Below are positions 26,391 through 34,433 of a stretch of DNA of 64,000 nt, piece after piece. Origin of the DNA: Lachnospiraceae bacterium (GTDB taxonomy: Bacteria > Bacillota > Clostridia > Lachnospirales > Lachnospiraceae); the NCBI GenBank assembly GCA_017441585.1, contig JAFRWW010000038.1, positions 17,541-81,540 on the forward strand. Direction: 5' to 3'. Below the pieces are notes generated by a model. The model made no database searches. It worked only from the letters and a program-made list of their open reading frames with translations, and was not told where the DNA came from. The position numbers and the translations under genes are program-made. Position 1 is the stretch's first letter, and each line of letters opens with the position of its first letter.

Positions 26391-27452
26391 ATGATCATGA
26401 ATAAAAACAAAAAATTTGTCATAGACGGCCGTCAGCTTACGGGCATGATGGGCGGAGTACAAAGATATATAGGCGAGATACTGGATGAGCTGGATAAAAT
26501 AGCGCCTCCCGGTATGTTTGAGATACTGATCCCCAAGGGCGCATCTTTGGGCAGTAGAAGTTATGTAAACCTAAATGTAGTGGAATATGGTTCATTAAAG
26601 GGTCTTTTGTGGGAGCAGGTCTGCCTGCCCTTTTATTTATGGAAAAATAAATGTCCCGGCATATTCATGTGCACCATAGTGTCCATGCTCTATCCCAAGG
26701 GAATAGCGGTGGTGCATGATGTGATGCCCGCCATGTTCCCTGAGATAGCAAAGAGTATGGGCAACATTTTTGCCAGAAATATGCTGCTGTTAAACTACAG
26801 GATAGCCGTTAAAAAAGCCGATATCCCCGCAACTGTGTCCGAGAACAGCCGCCGTGATATGGCCCGGCTCTACGGCAGGAGTATAGATGATATCCATGTG
26901 ATCCCCAACGCCTGGCAGCATATGCAGCGTGTGGGCGTGGATGATTCCTGGATGAAGGATCACCCTGAGGTGAAAAAGGGTGAGTATTATTTTTCCCTGT
27001 CTGCCAACAGAAAGCAGAAGAATTTTAAATGGATATATGAAATGGCAAAGAAAAATCCCCACAGGTATTTCCTCATGGCCGGCACTGTGGAAGAATGGCA
27101 GAGTAACGAGACTGTCACTGCCAAAAACATAATCCCTCTGGGATATGTAAGTGATGAACACGCCAAATCCCTGATGACAAATTGCAGGGCATTTCTGTTT
27201 CCTTCATATTACGAAGGGTTCGGCATACCGCCTATTGAGGCTCTCTCCTGCGGCGCTAAGATAGTGGTCGCCAATACCTCATGTCTCCCCGAAATCTATG
27301 GCGACAGCGCTTATTACATAGATCCCGATGATTACGAGGTGGATCTGGACGAGCTGCTCTCAAAGGAAGTGGCCCCTGCCTCAGTATGTCTTGACCGCTT
27401 CTCCTGGAAAGGCTCCGCTGAAAAACTGCTGGATCTGTGTAGGAATTATTGA
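26391..27452 (+). CDS. Glycosyltransferase, GT-B fold, family 4 type
   Basis: This 353-residue cytoplasmic or membrane-associated glycosyltransferase starts at ATG 26391 or 26397; neither has a strong ribosome-binding site, and the nearest purine run (AGGAAG) belongs to the repeat upstream. The family start reads FVIDGRQLTGMMGGVQRYIGE, the acceptor-domain VVHDVMPAMFP, the inter-domain SANRKQKNFKW, and the donor-site motif FPSYYEGFGIPPIEALSCGA with its E-x7-E acidic pair. It would add a sugar to a lipid-linked or cell-wall glycan. It is close to other envelope genes but separated by the repeat array, so it may be transcribed alone. Confidence 0.9.
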   Translation: MIMNKNKKFVIDGRQLTGMMGGVQRYIGEILDELDKIAPPGMFEILIPKGASLGSRSYVNLNVVEYGSLKGLLWEQVCLPFYLWKNKCPGIFMCTIVSMLYPKGIAVVHDVMPAMFPEIAKSMGNIFARNMLLLNYRIAVKKADIPATVSENSRRDMARLYGRSIDDIHVIPNAWQHMQRVGVDDSWMKDHPEVKKGEYYFSLSANRKQKNFKWIYEMAKKNPHRYFLMAGTVEEWQSNETVTAKNIIPLGYVSDEHAKSLMTNCRAFLFPSYYEGFGIPPIEALSCGAKIVVANTSCLPEIYGDSAYYIDPDDYEVDLDELLSKEVAPASVCLDRFSWKGSAEKLLDLCRNY

Positions 27453-27462
27453 ATCACATGGC

Positions 27463-27597
27463 TTGTTTTAAATTATATAGAATTATATAGTATTATATAA
27501 ATTATATTGAATTATATTGGATTATATAGATTGTTTTGAATTATATAGAATTATATAGTATTATATAGGTTGAATCGGATTATATAAGATTATATAG
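27463..27597. repeat. Helically phased TTATAT array with a 37-bp duplicated segment
   Basis: Eleven TTATAT motifs begin at 27473, 27483, 27493, 27502, 27512, 27522, 27541, 27551, 27561, 27580 and 27590, so steps are 9-10 or 19 bases, close to one or two helical turns. A 37-bp segment at 27463-27499 recurs at 27531-27567 with one mismatch. The array fills the gap between the glycosyltransferase and an AAA ATPase gene whose start is 38 bases further on. It is not a CRISPR array, because there are no unique spacers. Confidence 0.85.
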
Positions 27598-27634
27598 CTT
27601 TTTGCATTGTAACTAAGAGAGGCGGTGTGAGATT

Positions 27635-28681
27635 ATGACTCAGAAAAATCCTTATACCATCAGTTTTGGTAAAATACCAACAAAGTTTTTAAGCAGAAAT
27701 TTTATTATTGACAGTATATGCGAGCAGTTTCGAAGTGATGATCCGGATGAACAGGCGTTTAAACTGACCGGGATCAGGGGAACCGGAAAAACAGTTACGT
27801 TGACTGCCATTGAACGAAACCTGCAGGATGATGAAAACTGGATCATTGTTGGCCTTCGGTCTGACAGCGAGGTGATCACTGAACTTGTAGCCAGACTTTA
27901 CAGCAGTGTGCCCCTGATCACTGACTTCGTTGATGTGAATTTGAATCTGTCTGCCTTCGGGATTGGGGTAAATGTGTCAAAGAAAAGTCCCGTAGCGAGC
28001 ATTTCGTATGCTCTTGAGGTCCTATTGAAGGAAATAAAAAAGCGGGGAAAGAGGCTTTTGATCACGATTGATGAAGCTCATAAAACAAAGGGAATGATAG
28101 ATTTTATTCAGGAATTCCAGATTCTGATACGAAAAGAATTACCTTTGTTTGTAGTGGTTGCCGGTCTGTATGAGGATATAGAGGCTTTGGAGAATACAGA
28201 CGGTATGACATTCTTTTTACGTGCCACAAAGTATGAGATGACACCTCTTAATATGACCTATATACGTGAAGATTATAAGAAAACTTTAAATGTTTCGTTT
28301 GAAGAAGCTGAAAAAATGGCTTTTATGACTAAGGGTTATGCTTATGCCTATCAGACCCTCGGAAAATATATGTGGGATGAAAAAGCAAAAAGCCTTACGC
28401 CGGATGTGCTCAGGGCCTTTGATAATGTGCTTTCCGAAAAAGTATACAGGAAAATATGGAGTGAACTGGCTCCAAAGGACAAATGGTTTTTGAAATTTAT
28501 TGCGTCTAAGGACAGTATGAGCGCATCACAGCTTCTGGAGGAAACGAAGGCTACCCATAGTGAGTGGTCTGTTCCCCGCAGAAGACTTAGTGAAAAAGGG
28601 ATCATCGATGTCGGAACGAGAGGTGTTATTTCTTTAAGACTTCCCCGATTTAAGGAGTTTATTGATAGTTACGGGGAGTGA
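27635..28681 (+). CDS. AAA-type ATPase of ORC/Cdc6-like form with C-terminal winged helix
   Basis: This 348-residue protein starts at ATG 27635 after GAGAGGCGG. An N-terminal lead-in (GKIPTKFLSRNFIIDSICEQF) precedes Walker A GTGKT (residues 49-53), Walker B LLITIDEAH, a sensor-1-like FVVVAGLYE and a sensor-2 region. The last ~90 residues (FLKFIASKDSMSASQLLEE, WSVPRRRLSEKGIIDV) form a winged-helix DNA-binding domain. The organisation resembles archaeal-type ATPases and Cdc6/Orc1 proteins found in mobile elements and as stand-alone bacterial genes. The role is unknown. It is more AT-rich than neighbours on the left, and its upstream region is a phased repeat array that could be its binding site. 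Confidence 0.85.
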   Translation: MTQKNPYTISFGKIPTKFLSRNFIIDSICEQFRSDDPDEQAFKLTGIRGTGKTVTLTAIERNLQDDENWIIVGLRSDSEVITELVARLYSSVPLITDFVDVNLNLSAFGIGVNVSKKSPVASISYALEVLLKEIKKRGKRLLITIDEAHKTKGMIDFIQEFQILIRKELPLFVVVAGLYEDIEALENTDGMTFFLRATKYEMTPLNMTYIREDYKKTLNVSFEEAEKMAFMTKGYAYAYQTLGKYMWDEKAKSLTPDVLRAFDNVLSEKVYRKIWSELAPKDKWFLKFIASKDSMSASQLLEETKATHSEWSVPRRRLSEKGIIDVGTRGVISLRLPRFKEFIDSYGE

Positions 28682-28723
28682 TAATTAATTGACAAAGTTC
28701 TTTATAAAATTGTTAAGGTGTAG

Positions 28724-28729
28724 TATAAT
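28724..28729 (+). promoter_or_regulatory. Candidate -10 element of the HD-GYP-like gene
   Basis: A perfect TATAAT at 28724-28729 lies 83 bases before the start codon. The only good -35 (TTGACA, 28689-28694) is 29 bases away, too far; TTTATA at 28701-28706 has the right 17-base spacing but is weak. A single -10 is therefore called with low confidence. Confidence 0.4.
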
Positions 28730-28811
28730 GACATGGATTGTGTCAATTTCAGAGGCAACAGGTCGAACGCGTATTAAATCTTTTTTCAGATATCTTTTGT
28801 AGGGGGAATGT

Positions 28812-30725
28812 ATGCCTTCCATCAAGGAACAATTTGATGAATATACAGATCGAATGGCGGAGATAAGACGTCTTTCTTCGCCTGATATCAGTGTGTTTGA
28901 TGATGCGAATGATTATAGTAAAAAACTTCGCTATAATTTTCAACGTATAGGACGTCTGGCAGCTCTGAATAGGGATATGCTGGATAAAACTCTGTATCCT
29001 GTCGTTAATTCCAAAGATGTTCTGGAAAGCGAGACAGTAAAGCAGATGAGAAATCTGGCTGATAGCCTGTTAAATATTGCGGATGCAGAAAACGAATTTG
29101 AAAATTTGGATCTGCCCATATCGTATCTTATATCTGAGAGACTTCTGTTTGATGCAAAAAATAAAAACAGTGTTTCGGAGATGATCAGACAGCTTGAGCG
29201 AGAGATAGCTATTTGTTATTCCATGATGAACATGACTAACAGAATTGCTACGCATCCTCAAATTCCTGAATTCTATAGAAAACGTGGTATTGCGATAGGC
29301 GAAGAGTTTTTCAAACTTTTGGCAAAGGATCGGTTTCTGACCATAAAAGATCAGGAATGCAGAGAAATCGTGTTGACAAATGCTCGTTTTATCCCCGCAT
29401 TTAATGAACGAGTTGTTGATGATAAGGAAGCTAATAAAAAGGATCTGGAGATACTGGACTGGATGCTGGAAATAGCTGAGGATGATTTTTATAAAAAAGC
29501 TGTACCCGGTTTCGATTGGCGATATTTTAAATTCAGAGTTCTTGAATATTACATGCAGAATACTGAAATGAATAATTACAGAGGCTTTTCTGATGAACAA
29601 CTTAAGGCTATCTGTAAAAAAGCAGATGAAATGAATTATGTATGTCAGAATACGCCGGATTATTACAGAGAGATAATTGGTTATTCTACGCTTCCGATCC
29701 TGATTGCACGATGTAGATATCTTGGAGGAGAAATAGATAAAAAACTGTATCTGGAAATGTTGATGCAGTCTTATAAGAAGAGAGATAGATTGACATTTAG
29801 TACGGATGGTTGTTTTTATAATATGCTGGTACCCTTGGAAATAATCTGTCAGATGAATCCGTATGAGTTGAATATGGAGGAAGTTTCCTTACTGGAGGAG
29901 ATATATGATAACATCTGTGCATACATATTTCGCTTTGCAGGTGACAGTGCATTGTCATTTGAACTGGAAAATGTGTCTGAGATAATACGTCGGTACATAG
30001 AGGTCCCCAGCGGAGTGTTATTTAAAGATTTTGTGTTGCAGATCATAGCTGCTATTCATCCGCCGACATATATTCATTCGCAGATGGTGGGACAGCTCAC
30101 GGAGTGTTTTTGCTATCATCTGATCAATAAAAATCCTGAAATTTTTGTGGGCATGCCGGGAATTGAAAATGTTGATGATGTTTATAAAAAACGGAGCCAT
30201 ATAGTGGATTATGCATATAATGCTGCTTTGTGCCATGATTTTGGTAAGGCTTTTATTATGGATACCATATTTGTTTATGGCAGGCGTCTTCTGGATTTTG
30301 AATTTGATATCATAAAGGCGCATCCGGAAGTTGGATATATGCTTCTTTCCAATAATGAGTCTACCAGAAAATACGCTGACGTGGCTCGTGGTCATCATAA
30401 GTGGTATGATGATACTAAAGGATATCCCGAGAATGTGAAGACTGTTGACAGTCCTTATAAGGTCATCATAGACATAGTTCAGTGTGCTGACTGCATGGAT
30501 GCAGCGACCGATTCTGTGGGAAGAAGCTATAATCAGGGAAAGACTCTGGCTAATTTCATTAAAGAAATTAAAGCTGACTCGGGATCAAGGTATGCACCTT
30601 TTCTTGCTCCACTTTTTGACGATCCGATGGTGTATCAGGATGTGGAATACTTGTTGGATGAACAAAGAGCTAAAAATTATGAACGAACTTATTCGTTGCT
30701 TAGGGAAGTGAAGGATAAAGGTTAG
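28812..30725 (+). CDS. HD-GYP-like domain protein (variant motif)
   Basis: This 637-residue cytoplasmic protein starts at ATG 28812 after GGGGG. Residues ~1-440 are mostly helical and lack a recognised domain. The C-terminal ~200 residues hold an HD-type phosphohydrolase: HDFGKAF with H475/D476, a middle His in KAHPEVGYMLL, GHHKWYDDTKGYPE with H528/H529, and a VQCADCMDAATD metal site. The canonical HD-GYP signature is HHExxDGxGYP. Here Lys-Trp-Tyr-Asp-Asp-Thr-Lys-Gly-Tyr-Pro replaces the middle, so cyclic-di-GMP hydrolysis is plausible but altered specificity is possible. It lies between the AAA ATPase and a secreted cysteine-protease-like protein in an AT-rich block. Confidence 0.8.
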   Translation: MPSIKEQFDEYTDRMAEIRRLSSPDISVFDDANDYSKKLRYNFQRIGRLAALNRDMLDKTLYPVVNSKDVLESETVKQMRNLADSLLNIADAENEFENLDLPISYLISERLLFDAKNKNSVSEMIRQLEREIAICYSMMNMTNRIATHPQIPEFYRKRGIAIGEEFFKLLAKDRFLTIKDQECREIVLTNARFIPAFNERVVDDKEANKKDLEILDWMLEIAEDDFYKKAVPGFDWRYFKFRVLEYYMQNTEMNNYRGFSDEQLKAICKKADEMNYVCQNTPDYYREIIGYSTLPILIARCRYLGGEIDKKLYLEMLMQSYKKRDRLTFSTDGCFYNMLVPLEIICQMNPYELNMEEVSLLEEIYDNICAYIFRFAGDSALSFELENVSEIIRRYIEVPSGVLFKDFVLQIIAAIHPPTYIHSQMVGQLTECFCYHLINKNPEIFVGMPGIENVDDVYKKRSHIVDYAYNAALCHDFGKAFIMDTIFVYGRRLLDFEFDIIKAHPEVGYMLLSNNESTRKYADVARGHHKWYDDTKGYPENVKTVDSPYKVIIDIVQCADCMDAATDSVGRSYNQGKTLANFIKEIKADSGSRYAPFLAPLFDDPMVYQDVEYLLDEQRAKNYERTYSLLREVKDKG

Positions 30726-30765
30726 CTATATAAGTTATTATGGCTTATTAAGAGAGGAGATTTTT

Positions 30766-33201
30766 ATGAAAGGGATTAAAAGATTTGTTTCGTTTGTACT
30801 TGTTGCGGCGATGATGTTGTTGATGGTTGTGGATGTATTTGCCGTCAATAATATTGATGTCAATAAAATGACTTATTCGTTCTCGAATAGTTATGGACCT
30901 AATGGAATGGGATATGAGGAAAGTAAGCATTTTCATATACCTGAGGTAAGGTATGAGCTGGTCTTTGGCAGTAAAGGTGAGAATATCTTTAATTTTTTTG
31001 ATGATGAGTGGGGCGGAAGTTGCTATGGAAATTCGGCTACCAATGCTTTTTTAAATTTTGGTACGATCGATTATAAAACCTTCAGAGGAGCCGGTATGAC
31101 CGGACCTGCCGGGACTGTGCAGGATTTGACTCTTCCTGAAGAAGTTGATTATGATCCGACGGATGATACAAAGGATGAACTTAGCGTGGACCTGCGTAAA
31201 TTTATTGAGGCTATGCAGATATCACAGTATGATGACAGAGTTCAAATGTGTTTTTCAATACCTCTTACTGCATCAGAGGTTATGTCTATCGTAAGAAAAT
31301 CAGAGGCACCGGTTATCATTGGATTGTTTGGACCTGAAGGAGGCCATGCGGTTATCGCATATGATTATTATGACGATATGATGCCGCAGTACTCAGGAGA
31401 GATTGTTGTATATGACAGTAATCATCCTTTTAGTGAGAGATACATTAATATATATGAGTCTGTTGAGGAAACACTTGAACAGGGAGAAAATGAGATTACT
31501 GGGAAAAAGGAAACATCCAGGTGGTCCTATGAACTGTTTTCATCTTCTGAGGTTACGAGTCTTAATGGTGGTCTGACATGGGGCTCTGATAATCCTGAAT
31601 GTTTTATCACCTGCGTGCCGTATGAGGTATATTCTGCACCCTGGTTTGATCATGGTGATTACGATCATGAAGAGTGGACAGATGAGGTGTTCTCTATTCT
31701 TGGTGCTGAAAATTGGTCTGAAGAGGACGAAAAACTTTATAATGCTTTGGGCGAGTGGACGAATGATGAGTTACTAGAGTATTTTCACGATGGAAATTAT
31801 CACAATTTCACCGAAGATCAGTGTACTCAGGATGATATTAATGCAGTTTTGGCTGCGTATGACAGTGGTGATATTACAAAAGCTGATCTGAGATGTCGTT
31901 TGAGATGTCGTCTGAGATGTCGTTTAAGATGCCGTTTAAGATGTCGTTTGCGCTGTCGTTTAAGGTGTCGCTTGAGATGTCGTGCAATGATAGTGGAGAA
32001 TGGCAAATACTCAGTTAGTGATGCTAACGGAGAGCTCATAGCTGTTGATGGTGATGACGTATCAGTTGCATCAGGCAGAGAAGATGAGGCTTTTGAGGGA
32101 GTTGCAACCGGTCTGATTAAGGGAACGAAAGATAGAAACCTTGATAGACATGTTGTTTATGTTCCCACACGTGAAAATACTGTTAAGTCAGGTGATTCAA
32201 AGCCCATCTCCTTCAAGGCCCTCGATAACAACAAGCTCCTCGAAGTGGAGTCGGAGGGCGGCGAAGTTTCATACGAGCTTGATGACAAGAAGGATATCGC
32301 AGTCGTTAAAGCGAAGCTTAAGCCCGATGAGACCTTAAAGGTAAGGCTGGTTGATACCACCGAGAAGGATATAAAGGAAACCATCATATCCGGAAAGGGA
32401 ATAGGCAAGGAAGCTTTTGTAAAGATAGGCAAGGACGGCATCAAGAAGGAAAACCTCAAGGATTCCGATGAGCCCGCAGACGGTCCTCTTAAGGCAGATA
32501 TTTCAAAGTACACCGCATCCGAGAATACCATCGCAGCCAAGGCTATTAATGTAAAGAAGTATCTCTTTGGCGCAAACAAGGATGCGAAGAAGTTCTCCGT
32601 GGATAATGAAAAAGTGGCTTCCATGAAGAAGAGCGGAAAAATGACCATCCTTTCAAACGGCACCGTTAAGGTGACCGCGGCGGATAAGGCAGGTAAGACC
32701 ATATCACAAAATACCCTGTCGGTTGTAAAGCCCGTCCTTAATGTGTCCGCTAATGAGATAACCATCAGCAGGGCAGGTCGTGTGGATCTGAATAAGTATA
32801 TCGATTCCACCGTGGCACCCACTGAGTGGAAACTGAGCTCAAAGAAGGTAGCTTCCATCGATAAGGAAGGTCTGATGACTGTTTCCAAGGCCGGAAAGAC
32901 AAAGGTAAAGATCACCTTTACCAAAGGCAGCAAGGATATTAAGCCTGCAGTGCTCACCCTTAAGATCAATGTGGCAATGCCCACCTTTGCCAAGAAGGCA
33001 TACAAGCTTAAGGAGGGCAAGGAGGCTGATGCGGTTCTTAAGAATGTGAACTCTGACACAAAGGTGACTTACTCCATGAAGGATACAAAGATCGCCACTG
33101 TAGATGAAAAGGGACATATCAAGGCTGTGAAGGCCGGTGAGACTGAGCTGATCGCCACCATAGCAGGAATTGAGTACAAAGTTCCCGTTACGGTTAAGTG
33201 A
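30766..33201 (+). CDS. Secreted papain-like protein with LRCR tandem repeat and Ig-like tail
   Basis: This 811-residue exported protein starts at ATG 30766 after AGAGGAG. A signal peptide covers residues 1-~26 (KGIKRF then a hydrophobic core ending VDVFA). Residues ~70-225 resemble a C39/papain-like cysteine protease: Cys86 in GGSCYGNS, His194 in GGHAVIAYDYY and Asp217/Asn219 in VYDSNHP. Residues ~270-370 are acidic and Trp/Tyr-rich. Residues 375-406 are eight tandem LRCR units, followed by ~400 residues of bacterial Ig-like (Big_2-type) repeats with KVASIDKEGLMTV-like and TKIATVDEKGHIKAV-like strands. Codon use changes from AT-rich to host-like near nt 32196, which suggests the tail was joined to a different N-terminal gene. 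Substrate and cell-wall attachment are unknown; no LPxTG motif is present. Confidence 0.8.
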   Translation: MKGIKRFVSFVLVAAMMLLMVVDVFAVNNIDVNKMTYSFSNSYGPNGMGYEESKHFHIPEVRYELVFGSKGENIFNFFDDEWGGSCYGNSATNAFLNFGTIDYKTFRGAGMTGPAGTVQDLTLPEEVDYDPTDDTKDELSVDLRKFIEAMQISQYDDRVQMCFSIPLTASEVMSIVRKSEAPVIIGLFGPEGGHAVIAYDYYDDMMPQYSGEIVVYDSNHPFSERYINIYESVEETLEQGENEITGKKETSRWSYELFSSSEVTSLNGGLTWGSDNPECFITCVPYEVYSAPWFDHGDYDHEEWTDEVFSILGAENWSEEDEKLYNALGEWTNDELLEYFHDGNYHNFTEDQCTQDDINAVLAAYDSGDITKADLRCRLRCRLRCRLRCRLRCRLRCRLRCRLRCRAMIVENGKYSVSDANGELIAVDGDDVSVASGREDEAFEGVATGLIKGTKDRNLDRHVVYVPTRENTVKSGDSKPISFKALDNNKLLEVESEGGEVSYELDDKKDIAVVKAKLKPDETLKVRLVDTTEKDIKETIISGKGIGKEAFVKIGKDGIKKENLKDSDEPADGPLKADISKYTASENTIAAKAINVKKYLFGANKDAKKFSVDNEKVASMKKSGKMTILSNGTVKVTAADKAGKTISQNTLSVVKPVLNVSANEITISRAGRVDLNKYIDSTVAPTEWKLSSKKVASIDKEGLMTVSKAGKTKVKITFTKGSKDIKPAVLTLKINVAMPTFAKKAYKLKEGKEADAVLKNVNSDTKVTYSMKDTKIATVDEKGHIKAVKAGETELIATIAGIEYKVPVTVK
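31888..31983 (+). repeat. Eight tandem 12-bp units encoding LRCR
   Basis: The in-frame unit, close to (C/T)TGAGATGTCGT, repeats exactly eight times, at codons 375-406. Variation between units is synonymous, including TTAAGATGCCGT, TTGCGCTGTCGT and TTAAGGTGTCGC. The array yields 16 arginines and eight cysteines in 32 residues of a secreted protein. Confidence 0.97.
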
Positions 33202-33289
33202 GAAATCTTTTTATCAGGCAAGCAGGGCCGTCTATTGTTTCAGGGTGGTTTTGAGTGTTAAGATAGTTTTGTATAGTTGAAAAGGTATT

Positions 33290-34219
33290 ATGGATCATAA
33301 GACACTGACATATATAATCCGCAGGATAATCCTGGCCATAGTGACCGTGTGGGTGGTGATAACCGTTACATTTTTTGTAATGCACGCCGTCCCCGGAGGA
33401 CCTTTCCTCGGAGAAAAGGCTATCTCTCCCGCGGCCATGAAGGCTCTCGAGGCGAAGTACGGCCTGGATAAGCCGCTGCTTCAGCAGTATTTTACCTATC
33501 TTACGGACATAGTGACTAAATTTGACTTTGGCCCCTCTTTAAAACAGAGGGGTCGAAGTGTGGTGGAGATAGTCTTTGACGGCATGAAGACTTCCGCCTA
33601 TATAGGCATAATTGCGGCTCTAATCGCCCTGGTGTCCGGCATCTTTTTAGGAACGCTGGCGGCTCTTTGGCGCAATAGCTTCTGGGACAGGCTGGTGATG
33701 GTTATCACCACCGCTTTTGTGTCCATGCCTTCTTTTATAATCGGATCCATCTTTCTTATCGTCTTTGTCATAAAATTAAAGATGTTTCCGGCAAACGGTG
33801 CGTCCGAGGGAGGATTGATACTCCCCATTATCACGCTTTCACTTTCCCCCATGTCATATATTACCCGTCTCATGAGATCCTCCATGCTGGATGTGATGGG
33901 ACAGGATTTTATCAGGACAGCCAAGGCTAAAGGCGTACCCCGTCTTCGTATCATTTTTGTTCATGGTATCAAAAATGCGCTGCTTCCCGTCATCACATAT
34001 TTTGGTCCCATGCTGGCATATATAGTTACGGGATCTCTGGTGATAGAGCAGGTTTTTGCCGTGCCGGGGATAGGGCGGAGTTTCATTACGAGCATCACCG
34101 GCAGGGATTATCCCATGATCATGGGCACTACCATCATCCTCGCGGTTTTGATAGTTATCATGAATCTGGTGAGCGATATACTGTACAAGGTAGTGGATCC
34201 CAGGATCACCTTGGAGTAA
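33290..34219 (+). CDS. oppB: Oligopeptide ABC transporter permease OppB/DppB
   Basis: This 309-residue permease has six predicted membrane helices. The N-terminus ends in TYIIRRIILAIVTVWVVI, typical of OppB/DppB, and the EAA loop for ATPase contact is FIRTAKAKGVPRLRIIFVHGIKNALLPVI. It pairs with OppC to form the channel for peptides delivered by the OppA-type lipoprotein. ATG 33290 starts the operon oppBCDF then oppA. The next gene is 214 bases away and the gap contains repeats, so translation of oppC is independent. Substrate could be oligopeptides or another class of solute handled by the same family, such as nickel. Confidence 0.94.
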   Translation: MDHKTLTYIIRRIILAIVTVWVVITVTFFVMHAVPGGPFLGEKAISPAAMKALEAKYGLDKPLLQQYFTYLTDIVTKFDFGPSLKQRGRSVVEIVFDGMKTSAYIGIIAALIALVSGIFLGTLAALWRNSFWDRLVMVITTAFVSMPSFIIGSIFLIVFVIKLKMFPANGASEGGLILPIITLSLSPMSYITRLMRSSMLDVMGQDFIRTAKAKGVPRLRIIFVHGIKNALLPVITYFGPMLAYIVTGSLVIEQVFAVPGIGRSFITSITGRDYPMIMGTTIILAVLIVIMNLVSDILYKVVDPRITLE

Positions 34220-34253
34220 GTACTGTATTTAAATTCAAAGCTTCTCACTTGTC

Positions 34254-34282
34254 GGAAGTTTCAGTTAATAACTAAAACTTCC
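34254..34282 (+). other. Hairpin after oppB
   Basis: GGAAGTTT (34254-34261) and AAACTTCC (34275-34282) form an 8-bp stem with a 13-base loop, without a U-tract. It could be a partial terminator or mRNA processing signal. Its left arm is also part of an 18-bp direct repeat. Confidence 0.45.
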
Positions 34283-34308
34283 TACTTGATGATAAAATAG
34301 GCAATTTA

Positions 34309-34336
34309 TGTCATTCTGAGCGCAGCGAAGAATCTT
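34309..34336 (+). repeat. Dispersed intergenic repeat, forward copy
   Basis: TGTCATTCTGAGCGCAGCGA then AGAATCTT, one mismatch from the window consensus, in the oppB-oppC gap. Confidence 0.88.
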
Positions 34337-34372
34337 TATAAAGATGACCTTTTTAAACCCTTTAACTCTTTC

Positions 34373-34400
34373 AGGATCCTTCGTTTCACTCAGGATGACA
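34373..34400 (-). repeat. Dispersed intergenic repeat, inverted copy
   Basis: On the minus strand this is TGTCATCCTGAGTGAAACGA then AGGATCCT. It faces the forward copy at 34309-34336. Read on the plus strand it gives the SFVSLRMT-like residues that would extend the OppC frame at its 5' end; these are not thought to be translated. Confidence 0.85.
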
Positions 34401-34433
34401 TGTGGGAAGTTTCAGTTAATAAACCAAACACAC

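Larger units (their letters stand above)
34254..34422. repeat. 18-bp direct repeats flanking a 133-bp segment with two inverted repeat copies
   Basis: GGAAGTTTCAGTTAATAA occurs at 34254-34271 and 34405-34422. Between them lie a forward copy of the dispersed repeat (34309-34336) and an inverted copy (34373-34400). The arrangement looks like a composite insertion flanked by an 18-bp duplication. Confidence 0.8.

Noticed and set aside
27463..27597. AT-rich repeat array as a CRISPR array
   Set aside because: Units are ~10 bp with no unique spacers, and there are no cas genes in the window.
28689..28729. TTGACA plus TATAAT as one consensus promoter for the HD-GYP-like gene
   Set aside because: The two are 29 bases apart rather than about 17, so only the -10 is listed.
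32157..33059. 300-residue minus-strand open frame opposite the Ig-like tail
   Set aside because: Its residue composition (Ser/Leu/Phe-rich) reflects reverse reading of Lys/Thr/Glu-rich Ig repeats; no start signal.
34344..34433. Using the upstream ATG for oppC
   Set aside because: The extra 30 residues read through a dispersed repeat (SFVSLRMT-like) and lack a ribosome-binding site.
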